64,000 bases of DNA from Daphnia carinata (lineage: Eukaryota; Arthropoda; Branchiopoda; Diplostraca; Daphniidae): NCBI RefSeq assembly GCF_022539665.2, contig NC_081334.1:992001-1056000 (forward strand). Reading direction: 5' to 3'. Both the position numbers and the translations under genes were made by a program. Within the stretch, counting starts at the first letter, position 1; each line of letters opens with the position of its first letter. Below are positions 27,701 through 40,435 of this stretch, one piece after another. The notes below the pieces were generated by a model. It did not search any database. It was not told where the DNA came from and was given only the letters and a program-made list of their open reading frames with translations.

Positions 27701-30700
27701 ACGATGGTGCCTAACCGTGTTCGGTGGCGGTATGAAACGTGGGGTATTGACCTTTATTCTTTTTTATTTCTATTTAAACGTTCCACCACCCAACTGGGCA
27801 TGGATAAAGCTATTTGCCAATTTAACGAGCAAGCTTCCGGGACGCATCTATCAAGATCGGTGACACGGCCCAAGGTGGCCGCGTTCATCCATCATTTTTT
27901 TTTTTTGTCTTCCGCTGTTGTTCCACATAACAACCAGCCGTCGTCCTCAGCGATTCATCCGTTTGAAAATCAACGTATTTTTGGGCCCAAACGGCTCTGA
28001 ACTTACTTCATTGTCAACAATGACGAATGGTAAAAAATCAGTGGCAGTGAATTGCGATCCCCCCTTCACCAAACATGATTGCAATCCGTCAACTGAGGGA
28101 ATAGACCCATCCCAATCTGCCATTTTCTATCCCAACTTGTTATTCGTTGGCTTGCAAGTTACGTAGCCTAGTTCCACTGTCTCTCATCTATCAGCCTGCG
28201 AGGCTGCAACGAGCCAATCGGTCCCGAAAAGAAGATGACGTCAACACCCCTCCGCCAGGCCCAGCGGGGTGTCTATGACAACATTGTGCGGTTTCACAAC
28301 CATCACCGAGAAATAACAGCCAACGCTTCACGAAAATAGGACGGACACAGAGAAAGTTAGTAGAAATCTTCTTCTAAACGCTGCTTTGTTTTTTTTAGTT
28401 TATTTTCGTTGTCCGTGACTGCGTTCATTAACAGCACGCATTTTAGCGTTAACTGTTTGAATGCATCTCAAACAAAAAAGGGAGTGATGCAAACTTCAAT
28501 GGGGGCTCGATCATTCTTAAAAGAAAAGAAAAAGCCGAATGACGAAAGGACAGATTCTTACGTGTTTGAATGCACGTCGTTTCTTATTATATTTGACTTT
28601 TCGATTTGTTCTAGATGGCATACAAGGTTAGACAGCCAAAGAAAGTCCCCTGGCGGTGATTCGAATGGGGCGCGGTCCCAACGTAACGTAAGGATGAAAT
28701 TCAACTCTACCCTGAAAAGGTTAGACAAGGTAAACAGGATTTGCGTCTCGCATATTTAAGGCGATGACCCTATTGTTATAAAACCGCAACACGAGATTCG
28801 AAGTCTAACGTCTGCGGGGCTTTGGGGACTCCCGGGCTTAAGATGACAGGTGGATCCAGGTGGACGACGGGCAGCTGGCTTTCGCATTACGCAACAATGA
28901 AGACGTCATCCATTTGTATTAAATAACACAGGTTTTTATTTTATCTATCGTTTTGAATTCTCTCCGCCCTTTATCTGCGCAAATGGTTAGTGCAATTTCG
29001 GCAACTACCATCTGTCGCATGAATGCCTCAAGACATCACCTTTTCTTAAAGGGGTTTTCCTCCCTGACATAAGGACGTACAGCAAAAAAAAGGAGAAAAA
29101 AAAAGCTATATGCTAATAACGGAGTAATCTCATTTGAATGTTTTAGTATTCATATCGGCACGTACGGGTTAATGAATAATTGAATATCTATACAAATCCA
29201 AATTGGAGATGCAAACGGCATCAGGTTTCTATAAGCTCATGTAGGGAAACTACGCTCTATTTATTATTCAACTCGTTTATTTCTTTCCCCCTTCTCTTGA
29301 CGAGAGTGTTGAGATCGTTAGTCTTCGGCCGGTTTGAACGATTTTGCGCAGCCGTTGTGCTCATGTGCACATACCAAAAATGACACACAAAAAGCAGGAC
29401 CAAGCCTTTTGGCCTTGGCAATCTATACACAAACAGGATATAGATTATATAAATACACCATGCATATGTAAAAATGTATAAATATATGCAAAACAACAGC
29501 GAAGAAGAAAAAAAACAAAAAAAAAACAATGATTTAAAGAGAAGACCGGGGCGGAGAGGGATCGATAAAAATACTGGCCCCGTCGAAAAGACAAAGCCTT
29601 TGCCAAAGAAGAGGAATTACATCATCATCGTAAAGAAGTCTGAACATTTTTTTTTCTTTTGTGAGATGGCGTTTTCATTTCTTTTTTTTTTTTCAAATGT
29701 AAGAGCTCAGGAATGCTGAGGTTGTTATTGCAATTGTTGACTGGAGGCTTACACATTCCCAGGCGCAGCGCTAACAAGCATGATGTATTATCATCAGTCA
29801 GGGCGTCCACGATGATTGCTCTTTACGATCCACCCCCCTGTCTGTCTCTCAATATACTTTCATTCTCTCTCTCTCGCAATCTGTAAATTATCTAGTTCGA
29901 ATCGTGTGACACCTTCCCAAACGTCTTCTTCTTGTGATGGGCGGCGCTGGTGCCCGACGGAGAAGCAAGTGCGGATGTTTCCAGCAGTTGCACAGCATCA
30001 AATCGCACACACGCAGGATGCCGTAGCGCAAGAATGTTACATGCATCGCATATACTTCTTAAAGTGGGCCATCTTTAACATCAAGTCACGTGCTCGTTCG
30101 GCGGTGTACTGGGTAACATCACGGCGGCCGTGATTCTCCTGTCCGCATACTCAATGAGGCAAGAGACACATTTATTTTCAGAACGCGGAACTCCATCAAG
30201 TTGGGACGAAGAAAAAAGACTCAGGATATTTTATTTTATTTTATTTTTCTTTTCTTTTCTTTTCCGAACGATCGGTTTATATGCACGACTTATTTCGGCG
30301 CCATATCCCTCCTCAAGCTCCTGACAGACGCCCGCTATTCAAGTCGCCCAGGCGACGTGCTCGAGTTAACCAATTTTTGCTTTTTGATTTTTCGCTAAGC
30401 AAAAAAAAAAAAAGAGGGAGGTTTTACTTACGTGCCGTGTTATTTATTCTAGCAATCCATCATAATGATTTCGACGCCAATCGTACGCATCGATCAAATC
30501 TTTTCGTTCTCACGCCAATAACGGCCATTTCATATTCATGGCATTGGCATTGCCGCAGGTATTTTTTCTCTGTTTTATGCAAATGAGTTTAGGGAAAACG
30601 AGCGAAGTGATCGAATCAATAGTGACACTTTGTGAGAAACGGAGTAATCGACTGTGTTGCAATCAGCTCGTTTGATTCAACATTTATAGGCAAAATTAAG

Positions 30701-32529
30701 TTAACGGTATACATAAGCAAAGAAAATGGCAGCGCAGTTGTTTTGCCACGGCGCTTCCTATCACCAACCGATAGAATAACAAACAGATGACCGGGTAAAA
30801 AAGAAAAAGAATACGATTGCCAATGCTTTTGTTTTTACACTCGGCTGTCTCACGGTTTTACGTTGATAAGGCACGAAAAAACACAAGACACCAGGGGACC
30901 GAGTAGTAGTGATAAAGAAACTAAAGACAAAACTTGGCATTAGCAATTCTAATGAGTGACGAAGTATTTTCGTTGCGCTTCACTTAACAGAAGACGTGTT
31001 GTTGATTTCAATCCGCTATACGGAAAAAACACGGCGCAAAAACGCGCTGACCGATCATGCAAAATATGCTGTTCGGTTATAGTGTGCTCTATACGAATGA
31101 TCGAATTCCAACCGGGGACTAACCGATTTTGTTTTGTTTTTTTGCAATAGCCTTTCACGCTTTACCATTTGGGGTTGTGTCCGTCTGCCAAAATTCGTTG
31201 ATTTTGGAGGCACACAGACGATGTTTGTTTTGCATATGCCCAACTGTTGATGCACGACGCGGACAAGGTTTCCTTTTTTTCCACGATTGATTGGGATTGC
31301 CTATATTGAATAGTCAAAGTTCCAACCGCGTCCATTCGTGTAGGCCATTTGACTCCACGGCGGGGAATGGAAAAATGTCTGCAAACCAGCAGATGGAAAG
31401 CGTGCAAGGAGAAGCCTACCTACCTTTCAGATGGAGAGAAGATTTCCAAGCGACGATAGGAGAAGATTCGTTGGACGAAGCCGAGCGAGACAAGTAATCA
31501 ACGATGGTCCACTGGCAGCCGTGTGTTATCAGCGTTGAAACAACGCTGGCGCTCAATACCGCCCATCCCCAACCGCCTTCCAAGTAATAATGACACCTAA
31601 ACCGGTAAGACGTGTCACTTTTGAAAAGAAAAACACTTTACGTGTTCGATGATAAGAAGGGTTTAAAAAAAATACATACCAGAGAGTCAAAGCAGCTCGC
31701 GTGACCATGGCCGATGCATTTCGATTTGCGATGGAAGCAATTAGCGGCAACAGTTTATCATCCGTATTACCTACATTAAGTGCCAAACAAAACAAAAAAA
31801 GGACAGTCATAACTTTTCCCTGGAGCCGAATGTTCGTGATAAAATGTCGCAACTCTGTAATCTTTCAAACGCGTCAACCATATAAAGTTGAGCTCTCGCC
31901 CGCGCTTTATTGGTATATATGACAAAAACTCCTTTGAAAAATTCACGTAAACGTTTGCGCATTTCTTTCTGCACTTTAAAAACACGTAATGCGGTATGAG
32001 GGTCTTTCTCGTGTCACAATTAATGCCTCGTTAATTATCTGGGTATTTTCTATTGTCGAATAGCTATATGTGGGTTATTTTTTTTATTTTGGTGTTGTAT
32101 TGATCCATGACAGACATTCGAATAAATTGTTATTTAAATTTTTTTTTTTTTTTTTTTTTGCTGTCGAGCAAAAACACATTCAGCAAACGTGTGCCCTGCT
32201 GCCACGTGTATGTTTTTGAATAGCAATTTATTTCTTTTCCCACGAAGTGATCTCGGTTTCATAATGTATTCAACGGCTCTTGCCAGTGTATGTACATGCC
32301 AAATCCGAGGATTCCAGCTGGCGACGCCGAAAAAGAAGAAAGTTGACATACGACAACGGAAGAATATAAGAAAATGCTCACTCGTGTGATGTATACTGCA
32401 CGTCATAATGCTCTTCAAAAATAATATTAGTGAGAAGAAGTGGCGTTGGGGCAGAAGTACGATGTGACCTTTATCGCAGAAAAAGTAGTAGCTTATTACT
32501 AACTTGGTAAATTAATAATTAAACAACCA

Positions 32530-33003
32530 CAGAATCGAAATCAGCGTTAAATTTTGAATACAGAGTGTGATTTTCATCGAATTCGGAGAGATGTCGTTTT
32601 TTGCCGATTTTGACAAAAGTGGGAAAGCTTTCCACTTTTTCATTTTTGGCTAAATTTTAAATTTCGCTTAAATTATATGATTTTGATTCAGAATTGAATG
32701 CTTATCATGGAAAGAAGATTTTTTTTTTCAATTGGCCTTATGGTTTTTTAATTAAACGTAAAAAATGACAAAATAAGAAAAGTCGGGCTTATTTAGTCGG
32801 GCTTAAAAATTTGCTCTGCAAAAACCGGCACTCATCGGAATTGGTTGAATATCACACAGTATACTCAAAATTGAATGCTGATTCCGATAAAATTGTTATT
32901 TTTTTCATTAAGTCAATCATTTTGGAAATCCACTGAAATATTTCTACAGCATACTAGCGCTGTAGCATACTGGCGCGCTAGCATTGTGTCAAATATTCGG
33001 CGT
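32530..33003. repeat. Foldback element copy A (GTCGGGCTTA family)
   Basis: The copy is centred on a near-palindrome (GGAAAGCTTTCC at 32622-32633 flanked by AAAAGTG/CACTTTT) and carries GTCGGGCTTA twice near 32785-32808. It ends with a GCGCGCTAGCATTGTGTC block that recurs, inverted, at the far end of copy B. Much of its right half matches 44700-45050. The layout fits a nonautonomous foldback or MITE-type DNA element; no transposase is present. Confidence 0.55.
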
Positions 33004-33700
33004 ATTTAAAAAAAATTTACTTAATAAAAAGTTTCGGTTTTTGCAGAAAATTCATTTTCCTTGGTTATTTTTTAATCAGAATCAGATATACTTATCTAGA
33101 TTTAATGATATTATTTTTTAATAGGAAAGATTTTTAAGCCCGAAAGATAAAGTCGGGCTTATTTTTTAAACAAAACGTCACCGCTTTTTATGTTTTATTC
33201 AAAAACTATGAGTTCCACGAGAAAACAACCCTCATATTCGTGATGCCCGTTCATTTCTTTGTCGAAAACCTTTATTTAAAGCGAAGTCTAAAATTTTCTC
33301 AAATTTGAAAAAGTGAGAAGGCTATAGCCTTCCCATTTTTGTCAAAATCTCAAAAAATCTAAATCTCTTGGAATGCAATGAAAATCACACAGTATAACCC
33401 AGTTTTAACGCTGATTCAGGAAAAGCCACTCGTGTTCTTGTCAAGTTAGCCGTTTTCGAATTACACCGAATATTCGTGCAAAAAATAAGAAAAGTCGGGC
33501 TTATTAGTCGGGCTTAAATTTTTTTATGCAAAAACCGGCACTCATCGGAATCGGATGAATATCACAGGATATATTCCAAATTGAATACTGATTCCGCGAA
33601 CATTGGTATTTTTTTCATTAAGTTAATCGTTTTTAAAAACACCGAATATTTGACACAATGCTAGCGCGCCAGTACTCTACAGCGCTAGTGTGACACATCA
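33004..33700. repeat. Foldback element copy B (GTCGGGCTTA family)
   Basis: The centre is a perfect 16-bp palindrome, GAAGGCTATAGCCTTC (33317-33332). Arms carry the GTCGGGCTTA motif near 33153 and twice near 33496-33517. The right end (ATATTTGACACAATGCTAGC near 33646) is the reverse complement of the end of copy A at 32975-33000, so A and B share terminal inverted sequence and may be one composite insertion. Confidence 0.55.
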
Positions 33701-33819
33701 AACATCTTCGAACTATACATGACTTATATTAAAAATTTAACGAGAATCCCGAAAATCGACTTTGTTTTGGCTTGGAATTTTTGGATTTCGAGTAATCTAA
33801 AATATAAAAGTAGTTGCGG

Positions 33820-34150
33820 TAGAAATTTTAAGCCCGTCAAAATAAGCCCGACAAAATAAGCCCGACTTGTGCTAATTATGATGATGATTGTTATGATTGC
33901 CGTGTACAACGTGTTATTTATATTAAATTCCAAGTGATGAATTTTTTTTGTATCAACAAATTTTAAGCCCAACAAAATAAGCCCGACAAAATGATGATGA
34001 TGATTGTTGTGATTGCCGAGTACAACGTATTATTTATATCAAATTCCAAGAGATGAATTTTTTTTTGTATCAACAAATTTTAAGCCCGACAAAATAAGCC
34101 CGACAAAATAAGCCCGACTTTTGCTCTCTATGATGATTGTTATGATTGCC
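33820..34150. repeat. Tandem array of TAAGCCCGAC-containing units
   Basis: The reverse complement of the GTCGGGCTTA motif occurs in three clusters (about 33829-33870, 33961-33990 and 34080-34120), each with two or three copies. The clusters are separated by about 120 bp of near-identical sequence containing a TGATGATTGT block, GATTGCCG, TTATTTATAT and GTATCAACAAATTTTAAG. This makes roughly 2.5 tandem units, with single-base changes in some motif copies. Confidence 0.7.
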
Positions 34151-35424
34151 GGAACCCGAATGCGATATAAGTAAATGCAGAGTTATTGGAAAGACGGTAA
34201 AACATGTTGCTGTTATTTCCAGTAGTCCACTTTTCTTGAAATGAATTATATTCATGCAATCTCATCTTTCAAAACAACTGGTTTGAACGATACCTATACT
34301 TGACAGGAACAACGTATTGCGTCTGGTATTATGGGTGATGTATTGTTGCTTGAGATGGCCGGCCTGTTGGTCCATCGTGTGATTGCTAAATCGTTGTTCG
34401 GTTAGTAACACTGGAACACCTACTAATACAGCAACTAAATTCACACGAAGATATTTGCTTGATGTCTGTATGATGATGCACCCTTAGGAGCCGGGAAGAT
34501 CAGCTTAGTATACCGGCGATTCGTGTGAACTTCAGACAAGAACTGGAACAAGGACGATGCAAGATGCAAACTTTAGACCATTTTCATTTCGAGGGAGGAG
34601 CACGGCGCTAATGATGAACGAAATATAAGTTCGTTGTAGTACCTGTTAGTTGATAAAGTGGTAATCTTTCAAAATAGGTTGAGATTTTAATGGGTGCCAC
34701 TCTTTGCATAGGCGTTAGCCCCAGCGTCTAGAGTAAGAACTGCTAGGAACGACAGCGAAGATCACCGACTTTTCGAGATCCATTACGGACGATGATTGAT
34801 GAACGAATATCTGGTACCACATTTTATTTGTGTGTGGTATGGGATACACTACAGCTAAAATTTCGTTTTACTGCCTCGGATTCGATGTTTGAACGATCGA
34901 TGAGGTAACTTTACAGGCATGGATTAATGGTCGATACATGATTATTATTCAATGAGAAGTATGGCCAGTCGTATACTCTTATTGGGCTATACCCACACAT
35001 TGTTTGTTCAGACAGGAATGTATTTCACTTTCCATTTCACTCCGAAAAAAAATCATGTAAGCAGAGTGAACTGGATTAAAAACAAAACAAAAAGCAAACA
35101 AATTACCCTTGCAAATTGTCTGAAGATCTCAAAAGAAATAACTACTATATTTATGCAACTGCACGAATGTTAAAATTGAAACGTACTGTACCATCACCAC
35201 TATCGTACACGGAAAGTAACAGGACTACGAAATACAGCTCTACGTCAAATAATATCTATATCGAGTTATATCCAATAAGGACAGTTTTCTATATGATTTC
35301 CATGCCGACTACGATAGTTGTGACTTAGACAGGATTGGTTATGGCTATTGGTCCTTTATAGTCTTTTCAGAGTCACCACACCATATGTGCACTAGAAAAC
35401 AGGGCGAGCGTGGCCCTCATTTTT
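34151..35424. other. Noncoding interval 3' of the pyridoxal kinase gene
   Basis: I see no gene, repeat family or structured RNA here. Open frames are short and lack splice context. The left end borders the TAAGCCCGAC array; the right end would hold the kinase 3' UTR. Confidence 0.5.
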
Positions 35425-36798
35425 TCATGACAAACGTATAGCTTGAAAGGTCTGAGGTGGATTCTCAATGTCTTTTTTACTCTGAATTAACTGGAGTTCC
35501 AATAATTTGGCACCGTAGGTTTTTCCCAGTTTCACCTGCGCGTCGGCATAAGCTGACGTCCTACGTAACACTTCTTGCAAACTGCCGAGGCTATTGGCCA
35601 TGGCTATGGATAAATCGCCATTACTTATATGTAACCAGGCCAGAAGCAACGCCTATAATGTATACACCGTTATTCATGGAATCGTGATGAAGGAGCGTAA
35701 ACGGAAAGGAAGATGTACTTACACTAAATAAATCTCCAGTTCCAGTGAAAAGGTGAGGTATACGGGGTATGTCGAGCTTCCACACTTCCATGGAATCCGA
35801 TCGCTCTAAGAAAACAAGTAACGGTGAAAAATTACGTTAAACTGAAATGCGGATAGCCCTATGATGATGTACGAAATTGACTTACTGGAGCTTCCGAATG
35901 CTGTAAGACATCCGCTGGGACCAAGTAGTGAGCTTGAAATAACCACAACTTTAACTCCCATTTTGTGCAAAATTTCCATGCACTCAATAGCATCATTTTC
36001 ATTGGTAATAGTCTTTCCAGTTAAAAGCCTAAAACATCATTTTGAAAAATGTTGGTAATATCAAAGCTATGAAACTATTTTACTTACTCAACCTCAAATT
36101 GATTTGGTGTGATGATATCGGCTAAGGGAATCAGTTTATCGCGATAAATTTCTAAAAGTTCTTGGGGAACATACATTTCGCCGTTATCACCCATGACAGG
36201 ATCACAAACTAAAAATTTCAAATTATTAGTTCCCTTAATAGGAGTTCAAGGATTTCTTATCAAACAAGAGTGTGTACCATATACAAGCTTAGGATTTTTT
36301 TCCTTAAGCTGTCTGACAGTTTCATAAACTTGCTCTAAGAATGAAGCAGAACCAACATAGCCTGTCAGCAAATGGCTGAAATTATCTAAATCATTGATCT
36401 GCAACCCAGACATCAATTCAGCTATCAATGTAAAAAATGTTAAGTAAATAAAAATTCTACATGAGTGTATAAGTATACCTAATTCTTCTGCATTCAGTAC
36501 TTGTCCTTTCCACATTCCATAGCCAGTGTGGTTGGAAAACTCCACTGAATTAATAGAATGAACTTCAAAGCCGAGGACCTGAATGAAGAGTTTGGGATGT
36601 TGCTCAGCGTTAGAAATTTGTGTTAATTTGAGATGTATTCATGGTTACATAGCATTTCACTAAATTTGCTAATACCATACAACTTAATTGAAGTTTACTT
36701 ACATTTAGTGGAAAGACAGCACTTTTGTTACCTACATATCCTGAAACTACGTGACTTTGTATCGATAAGACTTGCGGAGATGATTCGGGCAAGGCCAT
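35425..36798 (-). CDS. PDXK: Pyridoxal kinase, complete, seven coding exons
   Basis: The enzyme phosphorylates pyridoxal, pyridoxamine and pyridoxine with ATP in the cytosol, feeding PLP synthesis. Exons: 36798-36703, 36578-36479, 36421-36278, 36208-36088, 36028-35886, 35805-35723 and 35652-35425; all introns are GT-AG, phases agree, and the product is 304 aa (human enzyme 312). The N-terminus has [18 protein letters not shown] (about residues 10-27), the conserved substrate-side segment. [16 protein letters not shown] and [14 protein letters not shown] follow as in animal [19 protein letters not shown] and ITPNQFEVE mark the ATP-grasping core, and GTGD (223-226) carries the catalytic Asp. 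The ATG at 36798 matches the family start. The gene sits 268 bp from a divergent cysteine-rich gene, and a broken copy of its 5' half lies at 43021-43448. Confidence 0.93.
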
Positions 36799-37066
36799 CT
36801 TGGAACAATAGCGAGTAGAAATGAGGTTTTACGTGATGGTTTTGGTTGTGTAATATGGGTTAAAGATAAAAACACCAACGCGAACAACCTATAAAACAAT
36901 TCTTGACATTGACGTGTGAAAATTCAGAATTACCATCGTCTGCTATTGAATTGTATTCATTAATTCCCACTAGATGGTGTTAGGCAACCGCGTCTGCCAC
37001 TCCTATGTCGATGTGATTGCAGTAATTCTCAAACTGATTTATTTCAGCCTGTGAAGTTCAGGAATA
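36799..37066. promoter_or_regulatory. Shared divergent promoter region, PDXK / cysteine-rich gene
   Basis: Only 268 bp separate the two opposite start codons. The block is preserved almost base for base, and at the same length, in the second cassette (43449-43715), which supports it as a functional bidirectional unit or at least as part of one duplicated segment. No TATA box is obvious. Confidence 0.5.
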
Positions 37067-37270
37067 ATGATGGCAGACGAGGCAAGCAAACAAGATCTAG
37101 TAACTACAAGTGAACCTCTGCCGATTAACGGCGTCACTTTTGAACCTTCTCCTGAACAGGAAACCACCTGTGGATATTTTCAATGGATGGGAATCTGCTA
37201 TGGACTGTGTAGCTGTTTAGAACTGTGCTTAAGCTGTAGCAGTTGCTGTGCAAGTTGTAGCTCTGCTTAG
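37067..37270 (+). CDS. Small cysteine-rich protein, 67 aa, function unknown (copy 1)
   Basis: The single coding exon starts ATGATG, so the true start may be codon 1 or 2. A polypyrimidine tract ending TTTCAG at 37047 suggests a spliced 5' UTR. Residues 1-34 are acidic/polar (DEASKQDLVTTSEP and similar); residues 35-67 hold nine Cys (35, 44, 48, 50, 54, 57, 60, 61, 64) with few charges. There is no signal peptide, so the Cys tail is likely cytosolic: candidates are a metal-binding or palmitoylated membrane-anchoring tail. I do not recognise the family. AATAAA at 37474-37479 is a plausible poly(A) signal. A second copy at 43716 differs by one amino acid (Gly22 to Ser) and a few silent changes, suggesting constraint or recent duplication. 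Confidence 0.65.
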   Translation: MMADEASKQDLVTTSEPLPINGVTFEPSPEQETTCGYFQWMGICYGLCSCLELCLSCSSCCASCSSA

Positions 37271-37792
37271 TTCACAGAAAAGGATCGTTTTATTTATTGC
37301 ACAACCGTAAGTACTCTTCAGGAGTGGTAAGCAAATTTATTTTTCATATCGAATGGTTTGTAATGACCTTCTATTATTGCTTTCTGGATATTATACAACC
37401 TTCGGCCATGAAAACAAGTGTGAATTTGAAGAGGCATTTTTTTAAAGATGAAATGTATTTTATCTTGTAAAGAAATAAACAGTTGAAATATTCATGATTG
37501 TTCCCTTTTTCTTTTTTTGCGCATCGCTTCGCACAAAAGCAATGAATCGAATCGAACGCCTTCTGTTTTGAATCCGGTCGTTTCAACGGTTCTTAAGAGG
37601 ACTGTGGCATTTTCATTTGCGTTTACCTCTTTAAAATTCTTATGAAAATAAATATAATGTCCATTATTAGCTACGTCACTATTATTTCACAACAGGATAT
37701 GTTTTCAAAGTCCGTTTTCCTCTAGAAATAAGGGGAAAGGAGTGAAATCGAGCACGCTAGCTAGTTCGACAAAAAATTCAAATTCATTAATC
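37271..37792. other. 3' UTR and spacer of cysteine-rich gene copy 1
   Basis: It contains the AATAAA signal (37474-37479). Sequence matching the second cassette ends at about 37545; beyond that I see nothing distinctive until the GTCGGGCTTA fragment. Confidence 0.4.
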
Positions 37793-38020
37793 GTCATTTA
37801 AGGGTAAAGTCGGGCTTATTTCTTTTGTCGGGCTTATTTTTTAAACCAAAGTTCATCGTTTCTTACGCTTTATTCAAAATCTATGAGTTCCACGAGAAAA
37901 CAACGCTCATATTCGTGATGCCCGTTCATTTCTGATCGAAACCGTGTATTTAAAGCAAAATCAAAAATTTTGCCAAAATTGAAAAAGTAAGAAGGCCAAA
38001 AATTATGGCAATCCGTTTTA
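37793..38020. repeat. GTCGGGCTTA-family fragment flanking the inverted repeat (left)
   Basis: It carries two motif copies at about 37811-37840, then sequence closely matching 33165-33310 (ACGAGAAAACAACGCTCATA versus the same block in copy B). A 17-bp piece, TATGGCAATCCGTTTTA, is present twice in tandem (38004-38020 and 38021-38037), the second forming the outer end of the inverted repeat. Confidence 0.65.
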
Positions 38021-38243
38021 TATGGCAATCCGTTTTACATAAAAAAAAAAAAATGTCGGGAAAAAAAAAAAAAATCGCACTTTTTTCTTTTTTTCCGACA
38101 CGTAGCCATCTACCGCTCAGACTCGTTATTACTGGCGTAGGCAATTTCAGTCCATTGGATGCCATTCGCAGTTAGTTCAGTAGCGTGGATGGAGAGTAAC
38201 GCGTGGATGGAGAGTAACGCGTGGCTGGAGGAACAAATGAAAA

Positions 38244-39141
38244 ATGGATAAGATAGTACAACAAAAGGATGGTAAGTATAAAGATTATTATATTGGTTTT
38301 CAATTATTAATTATTTTTTATTAGATCAAATTATGAAGCTGCAGGCCCAATTATTGGAACAACACAAAATATTAGATAACAGCAAAGCTAAGGATGATAA
38401 GGCCTAATACGTAATGATTCTATTTATTTGCTTTTATTCATTTTTGTTTTGTAGCTCAAATTTTGAGTCTACAAGCTCAGCTAGGGGAAAAGAACAAATT
38501 GGAATGGAACAGTTTCCAAACAGTGAGGGAGGTTTTTCCAAACTCATCCCTAACTGAACATGAGGATGAATTGGCATTAGGCGAATACAGTCAGGTACCT
38601 AAACTTTTCAAATAAGAATTCAAAATAAGTATAGAATTTTAACAAACCATTATTTATTGTTTAGTTATTCAGTCTACCACCTGACAGTGTGTTAAAGTTA
38701 AATTCTGTTAGTGCTGCACTAAAAGAATTGTTAGTAATAAGTCCATGCAGTGAAGGAAGTGAACAATTGTGGGACCGTATTTGGGCTGAAAATGGGTGTG
38801 GTACGGAAACCCAGAAATAGCACGAGTTCAACATAAAACATGAATTAGGTACTTTTCGGTTTTTTGTCTATCGAAAAAGTATTTTTAATGCTATTATTTT
38901 GCATTCACAGAATTTTAGCGGGGATCAAGTCAAGTCTGGAAGTGTTACAGGATGGAAGAGTGAGCCTACAGTTGAAAAACACTGAAAGTGCATTACCATT
39001 AAGGTATGAGCTGCTTCTCTTGCTAAAGAACAACTTGTCCTTTACGTTCAGAGTGTTGGTGAAGCTGGGTACTTAAATGGCCCTAAAGATGTTTCATTTC
39101 ATTGGCATTGCAGCGATGAACATCATACATGGACTCTTTAG
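38244..39141 (+). pseudogene. Decayed multi-exon coiled-coil gene, left-arm copy
   Basis: Exon-like blocks: 38244-38271, 38325-38396, 38455-38594, 38665-38800, 38919-39010 and a fused remainder to 39141. In phase they encode a Gln/Leu-rich helix (QIMKLQAQLLEQ, QILSLQAQLGEK), then EVFPNSSLTEHEDELALGEY, a block beginning LFSLPPDSVLKLNSVSAAL and ending EQLWDRIWAENG, and SSLEVLQDGRVSLQLKN. Intact GT-AG boundaries and shared frame show descent from a real spliced gene. Lesions: the donor after the second block reads GATAAGG where the right arm has GGTAAGG, and a deletion of about 105 bp at 39010 removes an intron plus the start of the last exon and shifts the frame. I do not recognise the family; it may be host or transposon derived. 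Confidence 0.5.
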
Positions 39142-39871
39142 GTATGAAAGGAATTTTCTTGGAAATTTTTTGAATTTATGACAAAGCATTGCTCCTGCTT
39201 TTTGCCAACCATGTCTAATCTAAAAAAAAAATTATCCAATAGGAAAGGATTTTCAGCATACTGGGAACACAACTATCAACAATGCAACATTCTAGGGGTG
39301 CTATTTTATCATTCAAGAGCCTTATACAATGATTTTCATCTGCAATTTGTATGGCCTTTCCCAAGCTTCTGCCAGAAGTTGAATTTATAAGTCATGTAAG
39401 TCGCATGAGCAACAATTGAGATGCTTAATGGTGTTGTTTTTCTTTTCTCAGCATAGGTTAAAAGTAACATTGGATCTGAAAAGATTCTTGGTTGGGGCAA
39501 GACACTGAATAAATTGTAATGATTGAATGGATGACATGACATTTCTATACTTAATTTGGATTCCCGAGACGGTATTTTATATTTCAAAAATTGAAGTGCA
39601 TATCTGGGCTCCCTTCCTTTCCGTAGCCCCGTTTCCCCTTGACTCGTAATAAGCCCGTAGGGGGTCATGCCCCTACTGTACGGTATATATAAAAATAACA
39701 TATACCGAGGTTTGGAGGGCTCTGGCCGGAAAGGGGACGTGGGGATCCGCTTAGTCCGATGATGTGTTCACGGAGGGCTACGTGGCTACACACAAATCCG
39801 AACTAAAGGTTAATCGCTCCTGTAAAAATGTTCCAAATCTTCATCTCTTCTTCCGGCTTCTCTTAGCCAAT

Positions 39872-39929
39872 CACCGGGTAATCTCCCCGGTGGGTCAACA
39901 AGGCAGTGTCTCCCCCTGCCTGGGTTGAC
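39872..39929. other. Two adjacent perfect hairpins in the inverted-repeat left arm
   Basis: Hairpin 1 pairs CACCGGG (39872-39878) with CCCGGTG (39886-39892). Hairpin 2 has nested stems GTCAAC (39894-39899) with GTTGAC (39924-39929), and AGGCAG (39901-39906) with CTGCCT (39916-39921). The same block is at about 40942-40999 in the other arm. It could be an RNA element of the former gene or transposon; it does not match a spliceosomal RNA I know. Confidence 0.4.
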
Positions 39930-40273
39930 GGCAACTTTTGAAAGGGCTATTGTGCCTTTTTAAAGTTGCAAAAATAATTGTAATGTGCAGAGAATTGTCA
40001 ATAAAATTGCTTTTATAAAGTATTTTTTGCAAAATTTGTTTCTTTCATTGTCTGTGTTAGCTGTGTTCACACATTACATTTATCAACTTTTTTTTTTCTT
40101 TGCTTTATTTGTTTTTATCACCTTTGATGGTAAGCATTGTTTCCATTGGTTTATCGTTTATCTGTAAATGTTCAGTTATTATTTATTACACTCGTTGAAT
40201 TCTCCAACTTAAATTCAAGGAACAACGTAATATCTGGATATTTTTTGAAGTAATTTTGTATTTTGTTTTACTC

Positions 40274-40337
40274 GTATGGGAACCGATCCCCACACATTCA
40301 GCGTGCAACGCCGATGCTCTAACATTGAGCCATGAGA
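40274..40337 (-). repeat. tRNA-like unit 1 (degenerate, Ala-TGC-like)
   Basis: On the minus strand a good D arm (GGCTCAATGTTAGAGC) is followed by an anticodon arm CGGC-GTTGCAC-GCTG with anticodon TGC and T at position 33. The T arm (GGGATCGGTTCCC) departs from the TTCRANN loop and no acceptor stem closes, so this is a tRNA-derived repeat rather than a working tRNA gene. Confidence 0.45.
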
Positions 40338-40435
40338 TATATCTAAATATTTTGTTATCGCATATCATATGTTATCGTCTAGGATGTTTATGCAGTCTTT
40401 CACAACTATATGTTTATCTTTCAGTTGCCTTCCTA

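Larger units (their letters stand above)
16767..32529. other. Upstream noncoding region, repeat-speckled
   Basis: This lies 5' of the SLC16-like gene and has no exon I can defend. It contains T runs of 10-26 bp (for example 22457-22479 and 24235-24260), a TC repeat near 18904-18922, a GA repeat (19905-19929), CA/TG repeats near 18075, 18558 and 27117, a G12 run (about 20485-20496), four AATC units near 18351-18367, and a tRNA-like sequence (21686-21748). Open frames of up to about 170 codons are dominated by Phe, Ser and Leu from pyrimidine tracts and were rejected. Confidence 0.5.
38021..40167 (+). repeat. Large inverted repeat, left arm (about 2.15 kb)
   Basis: The outer end TATGGCAATCCGTTTTACAT (38021-38040) is the reverse complement of 42932-42951, and the inner end TCTGTAA (40161-40167) matches 40701-40707. 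Similarity is high along the whole arm as read by eye, with scattered substitutions. The right arm holds about 105 bp (near 41870-41977) that is missing here at about 39010. The arm contains the decayed gene remnant (38244-39141) and a hairpin block (39872-39929). Confidence 0.9.
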